Origin: Pantoea cypripedii
GTDB taxonomy: Bacteria; Pseudomonadota; Gammaproteobacteria; Enterobacterales; Enterobacteriaceae
Length of the DNA: 64,000 bases
Assembly: GCF_002095535.1 (NCBI RefSeq)
Contig: NZ_MLJI01000003.1
Location: 372,001-436,000 of the forward strand
Direction of reading: 5' to 3'
A model generated the notes under the pieces. The model did not search any database, was not told where the DNA came from, and worked only from the letters and a program-made list of their open reading frames with translations. Below, piece after piece: positions 1 to 7,807 of this stretch (positions are counted from its first letter, which is position 1; each line of letters opens with the position of its first letter). The translations under genes were made by a program, and so were the position numbers.

Positions 1-434
1 CATCATCCATGGCGATATTTGGTCGCATGCTGCGCATCATGAAACATCTGGCGAAAACCCGAGCCGAGGCCCTGTCCCCGTTTGGTTTTCGTGATGGGGA
101 GTTTGACGTGCTGGCCACGTTACGCCGGGCGGGCTCACCCTTCTGTTTATCGCCGACGCAGTTGTATAAATCGTTGCTGGTCACCTCCGGCGCGATGACG
201 AATCGTCTGAACCATCTAGAAGAGGCGGGGCTGATCGCCCGGGTCGCTGACCCGCAAGATAAACGCAGTAGCCTGGTCGCGTTAACGGTTGCCGGACGGG
301 AGAAAATCGAGCAGGCATTGCAGGTGCATACGCAAACGCAAAATACGCTGCTGGCTGCACTGGCACCCGCGCAGCAGCAGCAGTTGTCGGCCCTGCTCAG
401 CCAGTTGCTGGTCGCCAGTGAGCACGAGGCGTAA
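1..434 (+). CDS. MarR family transcriptional regulator, 5' end outside the window
   Basis: A winged-helix MarR-type repressor. The visible part has the recognition region (SPTQLYKSLLVTSGAMTNRL), the wing (DPQDKRSSLVALTVAGRE) and the C-terminal dimerisation helix ending in SEHEA. The first ATG inside the window is at position 9, but the frame is open to the left edge. The protein would begin in the middle of the N-terminal dimer helix found in EmrR/MprA-type proteins, so about 20 residues probably lie upstream. MarR proteins usually bind small aromatic ligands and repress a neighbouring efflux or detoxification gene. The target here is not visible. About 90 bp separate it from the cytochrome gene that follows on the same strand. 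Confidence 0.85.
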   Translation, partial: SSMAIFGRMLRIMKHLAKTRAEALSPFGFRDGEFDVLATLRRAGSPFCLSPTQLYKSLLVTSGAMTNRLNHLEEAGLIARVADPQDKRSSLVALTVAGREKIEQALQVHTQTQNTLLAALAPAQQQQLSALLSQLLVASEHEA

Positions 435-525
435 GTAAACGGCTCAGCCATGTGTCAAAATATAAATTCATTCACCCTTTTTTCCGCTATGTTAGCGGTC
501 CGCTTCGCTTTTTTACGGACAGGAT

Positions 526-1065
526 ATGCAGAATAAATTTGCTCCTTCACAGATTCTTCTCCACTGGCTGACATTTTTCCTGGTGGTCATTGCCTATTGC
601 ACCATGGAGTTTCGCGGGCTGGCAACGCGTGGATCCTGGCAGGGTTTTGCGATGATCATCGGCCATTTCAGTACAGGAAGCTGTGTGCTGGTGCTGATGT
701 TATCGCGTGTATTGCTGCGCTTGCGTCATCGCAGCCCGGCCATCGTGCCAAAGCCAGAGGGCTGGCAAACCGGTCTGGCGCATTTGATGCATCTGGGGCT
801 ATATCTGTTTTTTATCGCGCTGCCGATTCTCGGTATTCTTTCACGATTTTATCTGGGGCGAACCTGGTGGTTGTTTGGTATTCCGATGCCGGTCAGCGCT
901 GCGCCCGACCCGGATTTTGCCGATATCCTGACAGGATTGCATAAAACGCTCGCGCCTTACGGCTACTGGCTGGTGGGAATCCATGCAGTGGCGGCGCTAA
1001 CCCACCACTATCTGATGAAGGACAACACCCTGCTGCGTATGATGCCGTCCCGACGCTCACGCTGA
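526..1065 (+). CDS. Cytochrome b561 family membrane protein
   Basis: A 179-residue inner-membrane b-type cytochrome of the CybB/YceJ family. It begins QNKFAPSQILLHWLTFFLVV, and His13 in the first helix is the usual haem ligand. Four transmembrane helices are visible. Further histidines occur in the second helix (IIGHFSTGS) and in the last (GIHAVAALTHHYLMKD, ending TLLRMMPSR), the normal signature of this family. Such proteins pass electrons between ubiquinol and periplasmic acceptors. The ATG at 526 follows an AGGA element. The 3' end overlaps the converging AraC remnant by nine bases. No partner gene fixes its electron donor. Confidence 0.9.
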   Translation: MQNKFAPSQILLHWLTFFLVVIAYCTMEFRGLATRGSWQGFAMIIGHFSTGSCVLVLMLSRVLLRLRHRSPAIVPKPEGWQTGLAHLMHLGLYLFFIALPILGILSRFYLGRTWWLFGIPMPVSAAPDPDFADILTGLHKTLAPYGYWLVGIHAVAALTHHYLMKDNTLLRMMPSRRSR

Positions 1066-1937
1066 CCTTCCACGCCCGGCTACCTGACTGGCCGGGCGAC
1101 CGAAGTAGCGCTGGAACGCCACGCTAAAATTACGGGGATGCTGATAACCCACCTGCCAGGCTGCCTGTGCCACCTGATACCCTTCTTCCAGCAGCCGATG
1201 TGCCTGCTCCATTCGCAGTGCCAGCAACTTCTCACCGGGTGTGCAGCCAAAATGCTGCTGAAAGCCCTTTTTCAGCTGGTATTCACTCAAGCCCACCGCC
1301 AGTGCCAGCGCCGCCAGGGTAACAGGTTCAGCCAGATGCGCCCGCATCCAGTTATGTGCCTGTTCCAGCCGGTCGATATCCTGAGGATGGTGTTTCTTCG
1401 CCTGTGCAGCCGCAGGTTGCAGTTGATGGCGATGTAACGCCAGCAGATTCAGCGCCTGAATCTCGCGCAGCAACGGGTCGGGCTGCACCTCGTTAAGTTG
1501 TGCGCTGGTGGCGTGACCAAACAGGCTGAACAGATGGCGTTTCAATTGCGGCTGATGCAGCAAATTCTCCGCAGCATCTTCCCCGAGATAACGCTGCACG
1601 CTCTCGGCGTTCAGCACCAGCCGCAGCTGTTGCACCCGCTCCCCCGCACGATATAACCGTTCGCCGCTACCTAGCTAGCTAGGTGTCCCGCCTGGAACAA
1701 CACTTCATAACCGGAATCGGTACGGAAACGCGAGCTGCCCAGCAAACCGAAGGTCAGTACCAGCTGCGGCGAGTTTCCGCCTGGCTGGGAGCTTTCTGCC
1801 AACGCTTTTAACGGCTGATAATCAGACTGTACCAGGCGTATCCCACTGACCAGGCTGAACTGCCGCGAACGAAAAACCCCCGCACCGGGCTGGTGTTCAA
1901 TCCATGGCTCATCATCACCGCCAGGGTTCCGTTGCAT
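1057..1937 (-). pseudogene. Broken AraC/PchR-like regulator, split at a CTAG triple repeat
   Basis: Two halves of one AraC-type regulator lie in different frames on the minus strand. The N-terminal half (ATG at 1937) has a PchR-like ligand domain ending LFQAGHL and then stops inside the CTAGCTAGCTAG run at 1671-1682. The C-terminal half resumes near 1657 as GERLYRAGERVQQLRLVL and carries both AraC helix-turn-helix motifs (LAALALAVGLSEYQLKKGF and AAWQVGYQHPRNFSVAF) to its end at 1057. Joining the halves needs a shift of two bases modulo three. Residues expected between the two parts in PchR relatives also seem to be missing. The gene is divergent from the methyltransferase at 2048, a likely former target. 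It may be a true pseudogene or an assembly join. Confidence 0.8.
1671..1682. repeat. Three tandem CTAG tetramers, stops in all six frames
   Basis: The 12-bp run is its own reverse complement and puts a TAG in every frame of both strands. It sits exactly where the AraC-like gene changes frame. CTAG is a scarce tetramer in enterobacterial DNA, so three in a row inside a coding region is striking. It could be a natural slippage tract, an inserted stop linker, or a scaffold-joining artefact. Confidence 0.9.
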
Positions 1938-2047
1938 CGTTTTCGCCTTCACGCAGAGTCAAATCGCCGTTTCGCAGACCAATGAGAATAAATTGCATTG
2001 GCATGAAACGCTAGTCTGTAGCCATCACCGTTACTTTGGAGACAGCT

Positions 2048-3046
2048 ATGCCATCCCCGTTACCCTTTCTTGACAACCTGCTGGCGCAACACGCCCTGAG
2101 TGGCGCAGTGGTTCTGGCCTTTGAACACCAGCTATTTGATTTTCTGACGCGGGGTGCCGATGCTACTGCCGTCGCGCAACATTTTGGCTGGCAGCCTGAG
2201 CCGGTCGGACACTGGCTGCGCTTGCTGTGGAGTGGTGAATTGTTGCAGCAACAGGCGGAAGGTTACCGTACCCACCCTGACGCCCAGGCCTATCTGTGCC
2301 GCAGCGGTACACGTTATATCGGCGATGCCTGGCGTTATCGTCAGCAGTTGTTGCAGCAGTTTGCCCGCCGACTGCCCGATCTGCTGAACCGCAGCACGCC
2401 ACGCAGGCAGGATCCGCTGGAAATCGACACCGCCTGGGCCGATGCCGCCCTCAGCCAGATCGCGCAGGAACAACGCGCGCTGAGTGGCGACACCGCCTGT
2501 GCCATCGCCAGCGATCTGGCTGATTTTCAGCGCCCGGTACAGCTGCTGGATATGGGCGGGGGCCCAGGATTGATTACGCTGGCATTAGCAGAACGTTTTC
2601 CGCAGCTCTCCGGTGTGGTGCTTGACCTGCCCAAAACCGCGACCGTGGCGCAACATAATATCGAACGCGCCGGGTTAAGCGCACGCTTCCGTGCGCTTTC
2701 ACAGCTGCCGGAAACACAGCAGGTTGACATCATCTGGTGTTCATCCTTGCTGTACTTTATGGAGGACAGGCAGGCGATGTTGCAGCAGTTGTTCCGCCGT
2801 CTGAAGCCGGGAGGATTATTGATGAGTGCCCATGCGGAAGTGTCTTCCGACCCAGCAGAGGCGCGTCAGGTATTGCCATTTTTCACGCCATTGATGATGC
2901 GTGGTTACAGTGTCACGAATGAAGGTGAGTTAACGCAGCAATTACAGCAGGTGGGATTTACCATCGAAGCGATTAAGCGGCTGCAACCCTTCCCGATGTC
3001 GCCGCTGAATGTCCATCTGGCGCGTAAACCTAAAACGTCAGACTAA
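2048..3046 (+). CDS. SAM-dependent methyltransferase, O-methyltransferase type
   Basis: A class I methyltransferase of about 332 residues with the plan of small-molecule O-methyltransferases. An N-terminal winged-helix dimerisation region (FLDNLLAQHALSGAVVLAFEHQLFDFL) is followed by a Rossmann domain. The SAM-binding motif is VQLLDMGGGPGLITLALAERFP, with the acidic VVLDLP after it and LKPGGLLMSAH as motif III. ATG 2048 is preferred over an in-frame TTG at 2036 because GGAG lies six bases before it. The acceptor substrate cannot be read from the sequence. It is divergent from the broken AraC regulator, which may once have controlled it. Its end overlaps the converging YjbR gene by 17 bases. 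Confidence 0.85.
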   Translation: MPSPLPFLDNLLAQHALSGAVVLAFEHQLFDFLTRGADATAVAQHFGWQPEPVGHWLRLLWSGELLQQQAEGYRTHPDAQAYLCRSGTRYIGDAWRYRQQLLQQFARRLPDLLNRSTPRRQDPLEIDTAWADAALSQIAQEQRALSGDTACAIASDLADFQRPVQLLDMGGGPGLITLALAERFPQLSGVVLDLPKTATVAQHNIERAGLSARFRALSQLPETQQVDIIWCSSLLYFMEDRQAMLQQLFRRLKPGGLLMSAHAEVSSDPAEARQVLPFFTPLMMRGYSVTNEGELTQQLQQVGFTIEAIKRLQPFPMSPLNVHLARKPKTSD

Positions 3047-3383
3047 AACTGTCATCCAGCAGCGCGAAGATCTCTTCATCAGGCAGGCCATCAGCCAGCG
3101 TCAGGCTGAGCCAGTGTTCTTTATTCATATGATAAGCCGGGTAGATGCCCGCCTGCTGGCGCAGTGACCCGCTCAGCTCCGGGCGGGTTTTGATGTTCAT
3201 CACCTGCACCACAGCGCCCTCCGGCAGTCCCAGTTTATGGCTCTCCAGTGGGAAAACCACGGCAAACCATTTACGGTGGCGCGGATGACGCAGCACCGCG
3301 TATTGCGGATTGGTTTTCCAGGGGTAATCAGGTTCGACCTGGTATTGCTGGTTAACCCAGTCAAACAATTGCTGGCGATTCAT
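3030..3383 (-). CDS. MmcQ/YjbR family protein
   Basis: A 117-residue protein with the YjbR double-wing fold signature: the N-terminal helix MNRQQLFDWVNQQYQVEPDYPW, the core KWFAVVFPLESHKLGL, and the C-terminal NKEHWLSLTLADGLPDEEIFALLDDSFSLT. Its length is normal for the family. Members are thought to be DNA-binding by structural likeness, but no biological role is established. It lies downstream of the chemoreceptor gene on the same strand. A strong terminator separates the two, so it is probably transcribed on its own. Confidence 0.85.
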   Translation of the reverse strand: MNRQQLFDWVNQQYQVEPDYPWKTNPQYAVLRHPRHRKWFAVVFPLESHKLGLPEGAVVQVMNIKTRPELSGSLRQQAGIYPAYHMNKEHWLSLTLADGLPDEEIFALLDDSFSLTF

Positions 3384-3400
3384 GCTTCACTCCTGTGGGC

Positions 3401-3434
3401 AAAAAAAAAGTCGTGGCGCGATGGCCACGACTTT
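3401..3434 (-). terminator. Intrinsic terminator of the chemoreceptor gene
   Basis: A perfect 8-bp stem (GTCGTGGC with GCCACGAC) and a six-base loop are followed, in the leftward direction, by nine T residues. It lies just after the chemoreceptor stop codon. Confidence 0.9.
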
Positions 3435-3450
3435 ACTCACTTCTGACTTA

Positions 3451-5391
3451 TCAGGCCAGATGAAAGCGCCCTACCGTTTGCGCCAGCTGAGCAGCCTGAT
3501 CTTCCAGCGAACTGGCCGCAGCTGACATCTGCTGCACCAGCGCAGCGTTCTGTTGTGTGGTGCCATCCATTTCGTTGACCGCAATGGTCACCTGGCTGAT
3601 CCCCCGCGCCTGCTCATCTGAAGCAGTGACAATTTCGCCGATAATGGTACGTACAGAATGCACTGCCTGGGTCATTTCCTGCATGGTTTTACCGGCATCC
3701 TGCACCAGCTGAACACCGCTGCCCACCCGCTGGCTGGACTCTTCAATCAGCGCGGCAATTTCTTTCACCGCATTGGCACTGCGCTGTGCGAGGTTACGCA
3801 CTTCAGAGGCCACCACGGCAAAGCCACGCCCTTGCTCACCGGCACGCGCCGCTTCCACAGCAGCGTTAAGCGCCAGGATGTTGGTCTGGAAAGCGATGCT
3901 ATTGATGATGGCGGTGATGTCGCCAATCTTTTTCGCGCTGTCATCAATCTGCGCCATGGTTTGCACCACTTCACCCACCAGCGCCTCACCACGACTGGCG
4001 ATTTGCGTGGCATTGTCGGTGAGCGTAGTGGCCTGATGCGCATTGGCAGCGTTGTGTTTCACCGTAGCGGTGATCTGCTCCATGCTGGCGGCAGTCTGCT
4101 CCAGCGCAGCGGCCTGTTGTTCGGTGCGAGACGCCAGGTTGAGGTTACCGCTGGCGATTTCTCCCGCCCCCTGACGTACCGACGCGCTGGCATCCTGAAT
4201 CTGTCCCACAATGTCACGCAGCTGGTTTTGCATGGTGCCGAGGGCATAGAACAGGCTGCTGGTATCGCGTGATTTCACTGCGATGTGGTTATCCAGTTTG
4301 CCATCGGCAACCGCCAGCGCGATGGTGGCGGCTTCCAGCGGTTCACCACCAATCGGTTTCAGCACTTTGCGGCTGAACAGCAGGCCGAGCAGCGTACTGA
4401 CCAACAGAATGCTGATGACCATCATTACGATGGCGTTGATCAACTGGCGATTGGCGGCGGCCATCACTTCACTGACCGGGGCGACGACGCCGAGATACCA
4501 TTTCTGATCGCTGTTGCCGATCACAATCGGTTGCCAGGTCACCAGCGCGTCAGCACCGATAATATCGTCATGGCGTTCAATGACATGATTGCTGAAATCG
4601 TTGGTATTACCTTTCCATGCTTTGCTGGTCAGGCTTTTATCCGGGTAAGACACCACGTTTCCGGCGCTGGAAAGTAGCATTGCGTAGCCAGTGCCTGCCC
4701 AGGGTTTGATTTTATTGACCCGATCCTGCAACGATGCCAGCGAGATATCGGAAGTCACCACGCCCCACAATTTCCCCTGGCTGACAATCGGTGCCGCAAC
4801 GGAGGTCAGCAGCGTTGGTACGCCGTTGTAAGCGTAGCTGTAGGGTTCGATCAGCATGTCCTTCTGACTTTTCTGCGGCAGCAGATAATAATCACCCTGC
4901 CCAGGGGTCAGAAAGGAGGCCAGTGGATGCATAGTAAAGTTGCCAGACTGGTCACGATCCACGAACCACGCGTAGCGCCCTGTCGGTGCCTGACCCGGTT
5001 TATCGGCAAACTCGGCATCGTGTCCGTCAAAGGCGTTTTCTTCCATGATCACGGAGACGGAAAGGTAGCTGGGATTGTCGCGCAGCGTCGATTCCATCAT
5101 CTTGTCGATGACTTTGCGATCCTGCACTCCCGCACCAGGCAGCGCGATAATACTGTGCCCCAGGTTATGCGCCACATCACGCGCATAGCTGAGGTCCTGC
5201 TGGATTTGTAGCGCCTGACTTTGCGCAATTTGTTGCAGATAATTTTCTGCCAGCGATCGTTGTTCGTGGCTGGATTGCCAGTTAAGCACACCAATAGTTA
5301 CGGTAAAGCCGAGGGTAATGGTTAAGGCGCCCGTCAGCAGCATTTGCGTGCGGGTGCTCATTTTTTTCTTATCAGACAGTCGTTTGGCCAT
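3451..5391 (-). CDS. Methyl-accepting chemotaxis protein with dCache-like sensor
   Basis: A 646-residue transmembrane chemoreceptor. An N-terminal membrane segment ([21 protein letters not shown]) is followed by a large periplasmic sensor with dCache features ([13 protein letters not shown], then [13 protein letters not shown]). A second membrane segment ([20 protein letters not shown]), a HAMP linker and a long cytoplasmic coiled coil come next. The hairpin tip reads IDGITAII-type, followed by [22 protein letters not shown] and [19 protein letters not shown], which contacts CheA and CheW. There is no C-terminal NWETF tether for CheR/CheB. ATG 5391 is chosen because AGGAG lies seven bases upstream, rather than the longer frame from 5445. 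A sigma-28 type promoter lies at 5465-5491. The ligand is unknown. Confidence 0.92.
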   Translation of the reverse strand: MAKRLSDKKKMSTRTQMLLTGALTITLGFTVTIGVLNWQSSHEQRSLAENYLQQIAQSQALQIQQDLSYARDVAHNLGHSIIALPGAGVQDRKVIDKMMESTLRDNPSYLSVSVIMEENAFDGHDAEFADKPGQAPTGRYAWFVDRDQSGNFTMHPLASFLTPGQGDYYLLPQKSQKDMLIEPYSYAYNGVPTLLTSVAAPIVSQGKLWGVVTSDISLASLQDRVNKIKPWAGTGYAMLLSSAGNVVSYPDKSLTSKAWKGNTNDFSNHVIERHDDIIGADALVTWQPIVIGNSDQKWYLGVVAPVSEVMAAANRQLINAIVMMVISILLVSTLLGLLFSRKVLKPIGGEPLEAATIALAVADGKLDNHIAVKSRDTSSLFYALGTMQNQLRDIVGQIQDASASVRQGAGEIASGNLNLASRTEQQAAALEQTAASMEQITATVKHNAANAHQATTLTDNATQIASRGEALVGEVVQTMAQIDDSAKKIGDITAIINSIAFQTNILALNAAVEAARAGEQGRGFAVVASEVRNLAQRSANAVKEIAALIEESSQRVGSGVQLVQDAGKTMQEMTQAVHSVRTIIGEIVTASDEQARGISQVTIAVNEMDGTTQQNAALVQQMSAAASSLEDQAAQLAQTVGRFHLA

Positions 5392-5464
5392 GCTGGCGCT
5401 CCTGGAGTTGACACTTTCCGGTAAAAAGAACCACTCCCTGTGCACTCACATTCCTTCGAATAAT

Positions 5465-5491
5465 CTATCGGCGATGTCCGGGGGAACTTGA
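5465..5491 (-). promoter_or_regulatory. Sigma-28 (FliA) type promoter for the chemoreceptor
   Basis: On the minus strand the -35 reads TCAAGTTC and the -10 reads GCCGATAG, with an 11-bp spacer. The enterobacterial FliA consensus is TAAAGTTT-N11-GCCGATAA, so the match is 13 of 16. The site lies about 75 bp upstream of the chemoreceptor start, as expected for a late flagellar-regulon gene. Confidence 0.75.
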
Positions 5492-5633
5492 TGGCCTGGC
5501 AGGTCTGATCAGTGGCAGGTGAAGTATTAATGTGTTCAACTCGGAGAAATGTCAGAATAGACTCGCTGTGGAAATGCAGCAGTGACGAGACAATTACTAC
5601 TGGAAAAGTAATGCAGATAATTAACATCAAGAA

Positions 5634-5748
5634 AATGCTTCCGACAGCCGTATCAATCGTGCCAAAAGCCATCAAATTTGACGAAACAGAATACTTATTA
5701 CGCACTCCTGCTAATTCAAAACGCTTACTTAAATCTGTCCGGAGTTTG
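5634..5748 (+). pseudogene. Remnant of a YefM/Phd-type antitoxin gene
   Basis: From 5680 to 5748 the plus strand encodes DETEYLLRTPANSKRLLKSV followed by RSL. This closely matches the C-terminal half of YefM antitoxins (E. coli YefM has [20 protein letters not shown]). Directly before it the frame breaks. A short stretch in another frame (from 5634, ASDSRINRAKSHQI) looks like pieces of the N-terminal region with an internal loss. No YoeB toxin gene follows. The surrounding 450 bp is AT-rich and holds no intact gene. The C-terminal match is clear. The N-terminal reconstruction is a guess. Confidence 0.55.
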
Positions 5749-5849
5749 ATTTGTTATAGCAATCAAGCTGCCAACGTTAAAAGCATACAGCAATGAATTC
5801 ATAATCCGCTCTTACCTGTAGCAGCGTGATTTAACGCTCAAGGCGGGTA

Positions 5850-5876
5850 TTGGCGCGGCAAACAACACCGCGCCAA
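5850..5876 (-). terminator. Hairpin after the dehydrogenase operon
   Basis: TTGGCGCGG pairs with CCGCGCCAA across a nine-base loop, 14 bp beyond the last gene of the leftward operon. No T-run follows, so it may protect the mRNA end rather than terminate. A half-copy of the GTAGCGGCGTGATTTA repeat lies beside it at about 5819-5839. Confidence 0.45.
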
Positions 5877-5889
5877 CTGATAAACCTTA

Positions 5890-6357
5890 TTATTTAAAAC
5901 TATCACTCGCCGCTTTGGCGATGGCGATTTCATTCGGGTTGGCCGAGCCACTGACGCCCACCGCGCCCAGTGTATTGCCCTTCCACACCACCGGGGAACC
6001 GCCGCCCAGCGGGATCACGCCCGGCAACGTGGCAATGGCGGGTTCTTTGCCATTAGCGCGATCCATATATTTGTCGGTTGGCGTGCGGTACAACGCCGCG
6101 GCACGGCCCTTCAGAATCGATGAATCAATACAGCCGACCGGGGCATTGTCCATACGCTGGAACGCCAGCAGTTCACCTGACTGATCCAGTACCGCGATAC
6201 AGACGTTGGCATTCAGCGCGTGGGCTTTTTCCTGCGCGGCGGCAATCAGTTTCTGCGCGTCACTCTCTGTCAAAATGGTTTGTGTGGTAACGGCCTGGGC
6301 ACCCGCCGCACCGAACAGAGCGGCACTCAGCAGCGCCAGAGACAGGATCTTTTTCAT
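5890..6357 (-). CDS. HbpS/GlcG family exported protein (first copy)
   Basis: A protein of about 155 residues with a clear signal peptide (KKILSLALLSAALFGAAGAQA) and a complete HbpS/GlcG domain (PF03928 type). Typical pieces are LTESDAQKLIAAAQEKA, NVCIAVLDQSGELLAFQRMD, SILKGRAAALYRTPT and GVIPLGGGSPVVWKGNTLGAVGVSG. Members bind haem or cobalamin in some species and often accompany periplasmic dehydrogenases. It is the last gene of the leftward dehydrogenase operon. A second member of the same family (10098-10574) lies near the operon start. ATG 6357 is used rather than TTG 6363. Confidence 0.88.
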   Translation of the reverse strand: MKKILSLALLSAALFGAAGAQAVTTQTILTESDAQKLIAAAQEKAHALNANVCIAVLDQSGELLAFQRMDNAPVGCIDSSILKGRAAALYRTPTDKYMDRANGKEPAIATLPGVIPLGGGSPVVWKGNTLGAVGVSGSANPNEIAIAKAASDSFK

Positions 6358-6403
6358 TTTCAATCACTCCATAATAAGGGAGCCAGATCGCGGCTCCCGT
6401 GGA

Positions 6404-7804
6404 TTACCCGCGCCGACGGCGCAGAAGATAAATTAACCACAGCAGTACCATCACCGCGACAACAGCGCCAGCGATAGTTAGAGGTTGGGCGTAACGGATC
6501 AGCCAGCTGCCGCTCTCACCCTGCAATGTCTGGCTGACATCGGCGCTGGTGATCGCGTGCTGTGGATTGCCGAAACTGGTGGAGACATAATTCGCCACTT
6601 TCGCCAGCTGTTCCTGACTAAACTGAGTCCGGAATTCCGGCATAAAGGCGTGCCCAGCGGCAGTATTGCGATCAACCCCTTCGGCGATAGTCATGATCAG
6701 ATTGGCCGGGTCAGCGGCCAGCACCGCCGACGATCCCACCAGCGACGGGTAAAAATGCTGCGCATCGTGCGTACCCCGACCATCGCTGGCATGGCAGGTG
6801 GCGCAGGCTCCGTTGTAAAGCTGCGCACCGCTCATGGCATCCGCTGAGACATAATCATTGATATCATCTTTCATGCCCGTTTCAATCGCCGACAGCGGCG
6901 TACTGGCAGGGGCAACGGCGGGGGCTTTACGATCGGCACCGCCGATGGCAGGCACCTGCTTCAGATAACGCGCAATGGCTTGCAGGTCACTGTCATCCAT
7001 TTTCGAGAACGAGTTCTGGACCGCCGTGCCCATCTCTCCGGCGGCAATCGCTTTACCATGCAGCGCACCGGTGCGCAGGTAGGTTTCGATTTCGGCTTCG
7101 CTCCAGTCACCAATGCCAGCTTTGGCATCCGGCGTGATGTTGGGTGCGCTCCAGCTACCGACTTTCCCGCCAGACAGGAAACGATCACCCTGCTCCGCCA
7201 TCATGCCGTTGCGCGGCGTATGGCAGGTGGAGCAGTGCGCCAGGGTGCGAACCAGATACTCACCACGTTCGGCACTGCCCGCTGCGGCATCGCTGCCCGG
7301 CACCGCGCTTTTATCGAGGAACATCAGGTTCCACATCGCCATCACCGGACGGAAAGAGAACGGGAATGGCAAATGGGTTTCCGGTGCCGGATGATCATCA
7401 GCAGGCACGCCCAGCATCAGGTAGGAATACAGCGCGTGGATATCCTCGTCTGACATCCCGGCAAACGCGGTGTAAGGCATAGCCGGGTAAAGATAATGAT
7501 TACCCGGTGCTTTACCCTCACGCATCACCGCGGTGAAGTCGGCGAGGCTGTAGTTACCAATACCGGCGCTTTTCGATGGTGTGATATTTGAACCGTAAAT
7601 CATACCCATCGGCGACTGGATGGCATAACCACCGGAAAAAGGCTGGCCGCTTTGTGGACTGCGATGGCAGGCGGAGCAGTCACCGGCGGTTGCCAGATAT
7701 TCACCGCGTTTGACCAGATCTGGCGAGGCATCCTGCGCCAGACTTACGCCGCTCAGCAGCAACAGGCTGGCGCTGGCGATGCGAAATAACCTATTTAAGC
7801 GCAT
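6404..7804 (-). CDS. Triheme cytochrome c subunit of a membrane FAD dehydrogenase
   Basis: A 466-residue c-type cytochrome with a signal peptide (to about residue 23) and three haem-binding motifs: CSACH at 43-47, CSTCH at 191-195 and CATCH at 334-338. A C-terminal membrane anchor (IAGAVVAVMVLLWLIYLLRRRRG) holds it in the inner membrane facing the periplasm. This is the layout of the cytochrome subunit of the gluconate 2-dehydrogenase, 2-ketogluconate dehydrogenase and sorbitol dehydrogenase complexes, which passes electrons from the FAD subunit to ubiquinone. It begins four bases after the stop of the GMC oxidoreductase gene, so translation is probably coupled. Confidence 0.93.
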   Translation of the reverse strand: MRLNRLFRIASASLLLLSGVSLAQDASPDLVKRGEYLATAGDCSACHRSPQSGQPFSGGYAIQSPMGMIYGSNITPSKSAGIGNYSLADFTAVMREGKAPGNHYLYPAMPYTAFAGMSDEDIHALYSYLMLGVPADDHPAPETHLPFPFSFRPVMAMWNLMFLDKSAVPGSDAAAGSAERGEYLVRTLAHCSTCHTPRNGMMAEQGDRFLSGGKVGSWSAPNITPDAKAGIGDWSEAEIETYLRTGALHGKAIAAGEMGTAVQNSFSKMDDSDLQAIARYLKQVPAIGGADRKAPAVAPASTPLSAIETGMKDDINDYVSADAMSGAQLYNGACATCHASDGRGTHDAQHFYPSLVGSSAVLAADPANLIMTIAEGVDRNTAAGHAFMPEFRTQFSQEQLAKVANYVSTSFGNPQHAITSADVSQTLQGESGSWLIRYAQPLTIAGAVVAVMVLLWLIYLLRRRRG

Positions 7805-7807
7805 CGG

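Noticed and set aside
3658..4272. A 204-codon open frame on the plus strand inside the chemoreceptor gene
   Set aside because: It is antisense to the conserved signalling domain, has a sequence of low plausibility (His/Arg-rich) and no ribosome site.
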